DNA from: DAIOGN01 sp036745245 | GTDB taxonomy: Bacteria; Zixibacteria; MSB-5A5; JAUVRN01 | DNA length: 20,238 nucleotides | Assembly (NCBI GenBank): GCA_036745245.1 | Contig: DAIOGN010000052.1 | Location: 1-20,238 of the forward strand | Direction: 5' to 3' | Shown: positions 14,714 to 20,238 of the stretch, piece after piece | How positions within the stretch are numbered: the first letter of the stretch is position 1 | How the letters are laid out: every line of letters starts with the position of its first letter | Made by a program: the position numbers and the translations under genes | The notes under the pieces: generated by a model | The model's input: only the letters and a program-made list of their open reading frames with translations | The model's database searches: none | Told to the model about the DNA's origin: nothing

Positions 14714-15657
14714 GGGGCCCCGCCCGTCCGTCGGGCGTCCTTGCGGTACCACCACCACGCCGGCAGGAGCGCCACCACTTCCGTGGCGGTGATCCAGAGC
14801 CGCGACAGAATGGACAAAGCGGCCGCCGGACCGGCTCCGGTCCAGGGCGTGAGCATGAGAGTCATGACGCCTTCCCGCACCCCCAATCCTCCCGGTGTCA
14901 GAAGCGAGACGAAGCCTGCGATGTACGACACCAGAAACACTCCCGACAGTTCAGGGATCCTGCCTGGGCCGAGATCCGTGGTGCCGATGACGAGCCAGCA
15001 GAACGCGAGGCACAACAGAAGCCACCCGGCTGCACATTGAACGGCCACGGCCAGCTTGCGCGACCATTCCATCCGCCAGCGATCGGGGGACGTGCCGATG
15101 CGCGCCAATAGGGGCGACACGAGCCGCATGAGCTTGTGAGGCCACAGGGCGCACGCACCCATGACGGCTGCTCCAGCCCAGAGCCCGACACGCATCCAGG
15201 AGTCCTGCACGAATCCGCCGGTGCCCCCCGCGAGAAGTCCGAGCAAGACGCCCACCGGCAGGAGGAAGAACTGGTACACCACCATGGAGGCGCCGATCTC
15301 GCCCGGAGGCAGACCCAGGGAACGCGCGAACAAGGCGGCGGTTCCGAATTGCCATACGCGCCCGGGAATGTATCGCCCGAGGTTGGAGAGGATGAAGACC
15401 CAGTAGGCCGTACGAAGTCCGATCCGGATCGAAATGGCTCGAAGCACGCTGCGCCAGGCCCGAGTGAGCGTGAGGTAGGCGGCCTGAGCGCTGACGAATG
15501 ACAGGAGAAGGACTCCGGGACGCCATTGCCAGGGATAGTCGCGGGCCGCCGCCCATCCCTTCACCAGTTGAGCAAGGACGAACGCGAGCGCGACGACCGT
15601 AAGCAGGATCGCGAGCGCGTGCCAGAGACGGGAACGTTGTAGCAAGGACCGGATCAC
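14710..15657 (-). CDS. UPF0104 (YbhN/MprF-like) integral membrane protein, putative lipid-linked sugar flippase
   Basis: 315 residues with about eight hydrophobic segments. Family signatures are NLGRYIPGRVWQFGTAALFARSLG (shortened here by position, residues about 95-118), a long membrane stretch starting at YQFFLLPVGVLLGLLAGG, and the near-C-terminal LLTPGGLGVREGVMTLML. The family is known as LPG_synthase_TM / UPF0104 and includes the flippase half of MprF; several members lie next to glycosyltransferases. The start is GTG 15657, the first plausible start after the preceding gene's stop at 15695; the longer open frame to 15873 would overlap that gene. It is directly downstream of a GtrB/CsbB-like GT2, so I infer it flips that product. 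No biochemical family member with this exact job was recognised. Confidence 0.8.
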   Translation of the reverse strand: MIRSLLQRSRLWHALAILLTVVALAFVLAQLVKGWAAARDYPWQWRPGVLLLSFVSAQAAYLTLTRAWRSVLRAISIRIGLRTAYWVFILSNLGRYIPGRVWQFGTAALFARSLGLPPGEIGASMVVYQFFLLPVGVLLGLLAGGTGGFVQDSWMRVGLWAGAAVMGACALWPHKLMRLVSPLLARIGTSPDRWRMEWSRKLAVAVQCAAGWLLLCLAFCWLVIGTTDLGPGRIPELSGVFLVSYIAGFVSLLTPGGLGVREGVMTLMLTPWTGAGPAAALSILSRLWITATEVVALLPAWWWYRKDARRTGGAP

Positions 15658-15694
15658 GCGGTCCGGGGTCGAAGGCGCTGCAATTGCCTGCGGG

Positions 15695-16804
15695 TCATCC
15701 GGAGGGCGTCGATTCGGGCGAACTGCGAGTCGGAGACTCGCCGCGGCCGGGCCTCGCGTGGCGACCACGACGCTCTTCGCGGTCTCGCGACCGATCCCTG
15801 CCGAGCAGATCCATCTGGCTCTGCATCCGGTCGCCCAGGTCCACGATGGCCTCGGCCAGAAATCCGATGGCAAAGAGCATTACGCCCACGGTCTCGCACA
15901 GCATCACGAAGTACAAGAGGGGTCGGTAGCCTTCCCCGAGCACAAAGCGGAAGTAGAGCGCCACACCGCCCACGCACAGCCCCAGCACGATGAGCAGAAG
16001 CCCCCAGGTGCCGAAGAACAGAAGCGGCTTGCGCAAAAACGACATCTGAAACTTCACGGCAAGAAGGTCCAGCACCCCCACCGGGATTCGCCACATCGAG
16101 AACTTGGTCTTGCCCTTGTGACGCGGATACAGCTTCACCCGCACCTCGCCGATGCGAAAGCCGCGGTCGGCCGCCCACACCACCATGTACCGGTGCCAGT
16201 CCTTGCGCCAGGGGATCGACTCGATCACGACCCGGCGAAATCCCTTCACCGAGTTGAGGTCGTGCACCTTCACCTTGAACAGCATCCGCGAGGCGGCGTT
16301 GTAGATCACCGACACGAAGCGCTTGAGTCCGTAGCGACCCTTCTTCCAGCCGGTCACCACATCATAGCCTTCGTCGAACTTAGCCACGAGCGCGGGAATG
16401 TCTTCGGGCAGGTACTGCAGATCCGCGGGCCAGAATAACATCAGGTCGTGCCGCGCCGCGTCGAAGCCCGTCTTGAGCGCCGCCGTGAGTCCGTGATTGC
16501 CCGCGTGCCGTTTCACGCGCAGCCAGCGGTACTGGGCGGCCCCCGCCCGCGCCACCTGGTAGGTGTCGTCGGTGGAACCGTCGTCCACGAGGATCACTTC
16601 GCCGGACAGGCGGCCCGAGTCGAATTCCCGCGCGAACTTCTCCAGAAGCAGGGGAACGTTCTCGACCTCGTCTTTGGCCGGCACCACGATGCTCACGCGG
16701 CCTGCCCGGTCGCGCTCGAGGGGCCTCTGTCGCGATCGTCTGGGGCGCTGTCTCTGGCCCGATTGACTCGCGCTCTCCTGATTGACTCCGTCCATCGCTT
16801 CCAT
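15695..16804 (-). CDS. GT2 polyprenyl-phosphate sugar transferase with two C-terminal membrane helices (GtrB/CsbB/ArnC-like)
   Basis: 369 residues. After a basic, low-complexity N-terminus (QRQRPRRSRQR) comes a GT2 domain: SIVVPAKDEVENVPLLLEKF (38-57), ILVDDGSTDDT (71-81), HAGNHGLTAALKTGF and WPADLQYLPEDIP (125-137). The usual DxD here reads P126-A-D128: its first Asp is replaced by Pro. GVLDLLAVKFQMSFLRKP leads into two membrane helices (about 261-289 and 294-324), the arrangement of GtrB and CsbB. A charged Arg-rich tail follows. Such enzymes attach a sugar to undecaprenyl phosphate. I chose ATG 16804; TTG 16843 is in frame but its region looks like a promoter. It is followed after 37 bases by the putative flippase. 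Confidence 0.88.
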   Translation of the reverse strand: MEAMDGVNQESASQSGQRQRPRRSRQRPLERDRAGRVSIVVPAKDEVENVPLLLEKFAREFDSGRLSGEVILVDDGSTDDTYQVARAGAAQYRWLRVKRHAGNHGLTAALKTGFDAARHDLMLFWPADLQYLPEDIPALVAKFDEGYDVVTGWKKGRYGLKRFVSVIYNAASRMLFKVKVHDLNSVKGFRRVVIESIPWRKDWHRYMVVWAADRGFRIGEVRVKLYPRHKGKTKFSMWRIPVGVLDLLAVKFQMSFLRKPLLFFGTWGLLLIVLGLCVGGVALYFRFVLGEGYRPLLYFVMLCETVGVMLFAIGFLAEAIVDLGDRMQSQMDLLGRDRSRDREERRGRHARPGRGESPTRSSPESTPSG

Positions 16805-16830
16805 ACGGGTGCCTGGCCTCAAAGTGTAAA

Positions 16831-16865
16831 TGCCTATATACAAACGACCTAGCGCGAGCGGAAGG
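16831..16865 (-). promoter_or_regulatory. Possible promoter of the GtrB-like gene
   Basis: In the 61-bp gap after folC the minus strand holds TATATA, with a poor -35-like TTCCGC 17 bases upstream reaching into this gap. The AT-rich patch stands out against GC-rich flanks. The -10 match is fair and the -35 match is poor, so the gene may also be read through from folC. Confidence 0.3.
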
Positions 16866-18113
16866 TCATAGTTTGCCGCGCCCCGGCCGTCGCAGCGTCG
16901 TCAGCAGGGGACCCACCACGTAGTGCGAGCCGGTCACCAGGAGCGCTCCGCGCCCCGCAAGGTCCAGTGCCCGCGAGAGTGCGCGGCCGGGTGAATCCAC
17001 CACCTCAACTCGACCAAACAGGCCGCGCCAGGTGCGGGCCAGCTCTTCCGGCGAGCGGGCGCGCGGCGAGTCGGGACGCGTAATCACAAGGGTGTCCGAA
17101 ATGCGCGACAGGAGTCGTCCGATTCGGAGCGCCGGTTTGTCGTCCAGCAATCCGGTCAAGAGCACCGGTCGACGTGATGGCCACAGGCGTTGCCAGTCCT
17201 GCACAAGCGAGATCACGGAGGCTTCGTTGTGAGCCACATCGACAAACACCGGGGGCCGCCGGCGCACCTGTTCCAGCCGCGCAGGCAGAGAGGCGATCCG
17301 TACGCCGCGCCGGAGGTTGCGTTTCCAGTGAGCGCAGCCTCGTCCCGAGCGGTCCGTTTGACACACGTAGATCGCCGCGGAGGCGGCGAGAGCGGCATTC
17401 ACTACGGCCTTTCTACCGGCGAAGGGCACGTGCAGATGTACTCTCTGGCCGAACGCGTCGAGTGTGAAACGGCTTCCCTTCCGCGTGGACACTACGCCGC
17501 TTGTGCGAACGTGCCGGCCAACGCGCAGAAGGCGTCCCCCTGTTCCACGAACGGTGCGCGAGAGCGAGCGCAACGCGGACTCTCCCAGAGGCCCGGCGAA
17601 GGTGGGTGTGTCGCGTCGCGCCACGCCGCCCTTTTCGGCGGCGATGTGCGCCTGCGTGGGGCCGAGGACCTCCACGTGTTCGAGCGAGACCGAGGTCACA
17701 ATGGACAACTTCGGTTCGACGGCATTGCAGGCATCGAGCCGGCCGCCCAGGCCGATTTCGAGCACGGCCCACTCCACTCCGAGTTCGCGAAACCACCAGA
17801 GGGCGAAGGCCGTTGTCGTTTCGAAGTACGTGGCTCCCAGCCGGTGACACGCACCGCCATGCTGTTTCAGAAACCTGTCCATCGCTGCATACGGGGCGGG
17901 CCTTCCGTTTACGCGGAATCGCTCCCGCACCGAAACCAGGTGCGGCGATGTGAACAGGCCCGCCTTCCAGCCGAGCTGCCTGAGGCATGAGGCGAGCACG
18001 GCGCACGTGGTGCCCTTCCCATTGGAGCCTGTCACCAGGATGCATCCGAACGAGTGTTCGGGATGGTTCATGAGAACGAGGAGGCGCCGGATGCGCGAAA
18101 GCCCCGGGCGCAT
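16866..18113 (-). CDS. folC: Folylpolyglutamate synthase / dihydrofolate synthase
   Basis: FolC of the Mur ligase superfamily, 415 residues from ATG 18113; it adds glutamate to dihydropteroate and to folates. Motifs are the P-loop LVTGSNGKGTT (26-36), FTSPHLVSVRERFRVNG, YFETTTAFAL, LEIGLGGRLDACN and DVAHNEASV. The N-terminus is short: the family motif like KFGVKPGLERM appears as KSGMRPGLSRIRRLL, with the chosen ATG being the Met inside that motif. The frame remains open upstream to a TAG at 18165-18167, and encodes plausible family sequence (DPFLPFAKSG). A CTG at 18149 with GGGGAG six bases upstream is a candidate true start. It follows accD with a 76-base gap in the tsaB-rimI-accD-folC operon. 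Confidence 0.9.
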   Translation of the reverse strand: MRPGLSRIRRLLVLMNHPEHSFGCILVTGSNGKGTTCAVLASCLRQLGWKAGLFTSPHLVSVRERFRVNGRPAPYAAMDRFLKQHGGACHRLGATYFETTTAFALWWFRELGVEWAVLEIGLGGRLDACNAVEPKLSIVTSVSLEHVEVLGPTQAHIAAEKGGVARRDTPTFAGPLGESALRSLSRTVRGTGGRLLRVGRHVRTSGVVSTRKGSRFTLDAFGQRVHLHVPFAGRKAVVNAALAASAAIYVCQTDRSGRGCAHWKRNLRRGVRIASLPARLEQVRRRPPVFVDVAHNEASVISLVQDWQRLWPSRRPVLLTGLLDDKPALRIGRLLSRISDTLVITRPDSPRARSPEELARTWRGLFGRVEVVDSPGRALSRALDLAGRGALLVTGSHYVVGPLLTTLRRPGRGKL

Positions 18114-18189
18114 GCCGCTTTTCGCGAAGGGGAGAAACGGGTCTTTCAGAAGGGGCTCCCCGGGCTACACCCCAGGCGCGCCGAGTGGC

Positions 18190-19101
18190 TCAGGCCGGAT
18201 CGCGTCCGGCGCCCTGCGCAACAGGCTGTGCGTGCGCCGCGTCGACTCGAGGCTGGCGCTTGGCGGGCTCCAGGTATTCGAGCAGAAGCGATACCGTGCG
18301 GCGCATCTCGGAGCGATCGACGATGCGGTCGAGAAATCCGTGAGACAGGAAGAACTCCGACGACTGGAATCCCTCCGGCAACTCCTGTCCGATCGTCTGC
18401 TGGATGACACGTGGTCCCGCAAACCCCAGAAGCGCCTTGGGCTCGGCCACGATGACGTCGCCGAGAGAAGCATACGAGGCCATCACGCCTGCCGTGGTGG
18501 GATGCGTGAGAATGGAAATGAACGGCTCGCCTTCGTCCTGAAGCTGTGCGAGCAGGGCCGACGTCTTGGCCAGCTGCATGAGCGAGTAGATGCCCTCCTG
18601 CATGCGGGCGCCGCCTGAACACGACACGATGATGAGCGGGCAGGGGACCTCGATGGCACGTTCGATGGCGCGCGCAATCTTCTCTCCCACCACCGAGCCC
18701 ATAGACCCGCCGATGAAACTGAAGTCCATGACCGCAAGCGACACGCGCCGGCCGTCGAGGGTGGCCATGCCGCACACGACGGCGTCATTCAGCCCCGATT
18801 TCTTGTGGGCCGCCGCGAGACGATCCGGGTAGCGCTTGGTGTCTTTGAACTCGAGGGGGTCGGTGGAGATGAGTTCGGAGTCGTGCTCGGTCCAGCTGTG
18901 CAGATCGGCCAGGATCTCGATGTACCGGGAGGCCGGAACCTTGAAGTGGTACCGGCACAGGGGGCACACCATGTAGTTCTTGTCGAGTTCCTTCTGGTAG
19001 ACGATCTCGGCGCACCCGTCGCATTTGTTCCACACGCCCTCGGGGATATCTCTGCGACTCTCCGAGGAGAGGGGCTCACGCTCCTTCTTGAACCACGCCA
19101 T
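18190..19101 (-). CDS. accD: Acetyl-CoA carboxylase carboxyltransferase subunit beta
   Basis: 303 residues. AccD with AccA transfers CO2 from carboxybiotin to acetyl-CoA, making malonyl-CoA for fatty-acid synthesis. The N-terminal zinc ribbon has Cys27-x2-Cys30 and Cys46-x2-Cys49. The carboxyltransferase core shows VVCGMATLDGRRVSLAVMDF, FIGGSMGSVVGEKI, IIVSCSGGARMQEG, TTAGVMASYASLGDV, EPKALLGFAGPRVI and the GFLDRIVDR end. A 25-residue tail (RQPRVDAAHAQPV...) is not conserved. The start ATG 19101 lies two bases after the rimI stop, with GAGGA about 10 bases upstream. Length and motifs are normal. Coupling to folC downstream is a common bacterial gene order. Confidence 0.97.
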   Translation of the reverse strand: MAWFKKEREPLSSESRRDIPEGVWNKCDGCAEIVYQKELDKNYMVCPLCRYHFKVPASRYIEILADLHSWTEHDSELISTDPLEFKDTKRYPDRLAAAHKKSGLNDAVVCGMATLDGRRVSLAVMDFSFIGGSMGSVVGEKIARAIERAIEVPCPLIIVSCSGGARMQEGIYSLMQLAKTSALLAQLQDEGEPFISILTHPTTAGVMASYASLGDVIVAEPKALLGFAGPRVIQQTIGQELPEGFQSSEFFLSHGFLDRIVDRSEMRRTVSLLLEYLEPAKRQPRVDAAHAQPVAQGAGRDPA

Positions 19102-19103
19102 TC

Positions 19104-19598
19104 CTAGTTGTCCTCCCTGTCTTCGGACCGGGTCGACTGGGGGTGAGGCTCCCGAAGCTCCAGAACCATCACCAGACCGTCCTCAGAGGGCTTAATATAG
19201 TACCCCCGGCGGCGGTAAAGCTCCACAAATCCCAGGCCGAGGTAGAGCCTCAAGGCCGTAACGTTGGATGGCCGCACCTCCAGGAGAAGCCTCTGGCAGC
19301 CTGAGCTGCGGGCCAATGCGATGGTCGCCACGAGGAGGTTCCGACCCAGCCCCTGACGCCTGTAGTCCGGATGGACTGCGAGATTGGTGATGTGGCGCTC
19401 GTCGAGAACCACCCAGTCGCATAGGTAGGCTACGACCTTGTCGTCAAGTTCTATCACCAGGGGCGGCGAGTCGGACTCGATCTCCTCTTTCAGCGACGCT
19501 TTCGACCATGGATCCAGAAACGAAGCACGCTCAATCGTCAGCATGGCATCGAGATCGTCGAGCCGCGCAGATCTCGGCGTGGGAAAGCTATCGCTCAT
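19104..19598 (-). CDS. rimI: Ribosomal protein bS18 alanine N-acetyltransferase
   Basis: 164 residues with a GNAT fold. The acetyl-CoA-binding motif A is NLAVHPDYRRQGLGRNLL (72-89), with RRQGLG as the pyrophosphate loop. Glu108 in LLLEVRPSN and Tyr119 in ALRLYLGLGFV fit the catalytic positions of RimI, followed by RRRGYY. RimI acetylates the N-terminal alanine of S18, and perhaps other proteins. The start is ATG 19598 with GAGG 8 bases upstream; it overlaps the end of tsaB by 11 bases, so the two are probably translationally coupled. A GTG at 19637 is in frame but less likely. The adjacency to tsaB is the classical arrangement of this family. Confidence 0.92.
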   Translation of the reverse strand: MSDSFPTPRSARLDDLDAMLTIERASFLDPWSKASLKEEIESDSPPLVIELDDKVVAYLCDWVVLDERHITNLAVHPDYRRQGLGRNLLVATIALARSSGCQRLLLEVRPSNVTALRLYLGLGFVELYRRRGYYIKPSEDGLVMVLELREPHPQSTRSEDREDN

Positions 19599-20220
19599 GT
19601 CGGGCCTCGAAGACTCGTTCGGCCTGGCACTTTCCAAGATATCGCACCGACAGGCTGCGCGGAGACACGAAGTCCTGCGGGTCGCGCGCGAGAGCCAGAT
19701 TGAGCACGGTGACGGCGGGATTCCAGTCGGGCGGCGGTTGGATTGAGTCGGGCCAATCCGCCCAGGGAGATATGAGCGCGTCGAGGCGATCCAGTTTGCG
19801 AAACTCGGATTCCGTCACCTCGTCACACGACTCTTCGTGCCAGTTTCCGCCTCGTCGCACGAGCACACCCACGCCCCACACTTCGCGCACGAGCGGCATG
19901 GCCACGCGCACACGCCCGGCTCCCTCGGGCGCCAGGCTGGCCGCCACCACGAACGATGACACGGGGAGCACGCGCACACCGATCGCCTGGGCCAGCCCAG
20001 CCGCGAACGCCACACCCACTCGCGTTCCCGTGAAACTGCCCGGGCCCTGGTTGACCGCGAGGGCGGAGAGCGGCTCTGCGACCTCCATGGCGCCGTACAC
20101 AAGCGGAAGCACTTCGTTGTGATTGAGCCGCGCGGCGCGTCGCACCTGGGACTGCACGGCCCCCCGCTCACCCACCGCGGCGCACACCCATGCGCCGCAC
20201 GTGTCGAAGGCCGCGATCAT
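19588..20220 (-). CDS. tsaB: tRNA threonylcarbamoyladenosine biosynthesis protein TsaB
   Basis: 210 residues of the ASKHA fold. TsaB is the non-catalytic partner of TsaD in adding threonylcarbamoyl to A37 of tRNAs that read ANN codons. Evidence is the N-terminal strand MIAAFDTCGAWVCAAVG, LNHNEVLPLVYGAM and the signature NQGPGSFTGTRVGVAFAAGLA (58-78, here spanning the family's GPGSFTGLRIG). The C-terminal RSLSVRYLGK is also typical. Length is slightly below the usual 220-235. ATG 20220 is the start used; only 18 bases precede it in the window and no ribosome site is seen, so an upstream start, possibly overlapping a tsaE-like gene off the edge, cannot be excluded. Confidence 0.92.
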   Translation of the reverse strand: MIAAFDTCGAWVCAAVGERGAVQSQVRRAARLNHNEVLPLVYGAMEVAEPLSALAVNQGPGSFTGTRVGVAFAAGLAQAIGVRVLPVSSFVVAASLAPEGAGRVRVAMPLVREVWGVGVLVRRGGNWHEESCDEVTESEFRKLDRLDALISPWADWPDSIQPPPDWNPAVTVLNLALARDPQDFVSPRSLSVRYLGKCQAERVFEARHER

Positions 20221-20238
20221 ACCGATGGCACTCGCAAC

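Noticed and set aside
15658..15873. 72-residue N-terminal extension of the UPF0104 protein
   Set aside because: It overlaps the C-terminus of the upstream GT2 gene by 179 bases and has no membrane segment or family similarity.

Overview
The window is GC-rich and densely packed, and reads as a chromosomal stretch of an uncultured or little-studied Gram-negative-type bacterium. I see no transposase, integrase, phage gene or CRISPR array. The best lineage clue is the pair of secreted proteins that end in a cohesin-like domain plus a two-repeat dockerin (motifs such as GDVNCSG and ASDIV.LV). I associate this tail with candidate phyla of the FCB group (Eisenbacteria/Krumholzibacteria/Zixibacteria-like). 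The four CGNG..E.GE.CDDGN cysteine repeats are also common in Myxococcota, so the placement is an inference.

Layout. (1) 1-2265: the 5' part of nadA (runs off the left edge) and an IscU/NifU-type Fe-S scaffold on the minus strand, divergent from mutY, whose product carries a full C-terminal Nudix domain. NadA and MutY are 4Fe-4S proteins, so this end of the window has an Fe-S theme. (2) 2285-2634: a tRNA operon read leftwards, Pro(TGG)-Arg(TCT)-His(GTG), behind a clear sigma-70-type promoter. (3) 2662-3530: a small secreted dockerin protein whose leader can form two hairpins, one covering the ribosome binding site. (4) 3531-5057: citrate synthase gltA with a 27-bp near-perfect palindrome upstream. 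(5) 5058-5806: an SDR oxidoreductase gene broken by a frameshifting deletion. (6) 5864-9743: a 1276-residue secreted protein made of two tandem beta-helix plus Fn3-like modules, four cysteine repeats, a cohesin-like domain and a dockerin, closed by a strong terminator.

(7) 9930-16804 is a surface-glycan region. Reading right: a SAM methyltransferase, a YfhO-family polytopic membrane protein, a dolichyl-phosphate-mannose-synthase-like GT2 whose start overlaps the yfhO stop, and a rhamnosyltransferase-like GT2. Reading left and converging on these: a GtrB/CsbB-like GT2 with two C-terminal membrane helices and a UPF0104 (YbhN/MprF-like) putative flippase. Together they resemble a 'polyprenyl-phosphate-sugar synthase + flippase + GT-C transferase' system that glycosylates something outside the cytoplasmic membrane. 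(8) 16866-20220: a tight leftward housekeeping operon tsaB-rimI-accD-folC (tRNA t6A synthesis, S18 acetylation, fatty-acid synthesis, folate).

The most interesting items are the YfhO/GT2/flippase module, the duplicated beta-helix dockerin protein and its smaller partner, the RBS-masking leader hairpin, the palindrome before gltA, and the disrupted SDR gene. All function calls come from reading motifs by eye; no database search was possible.
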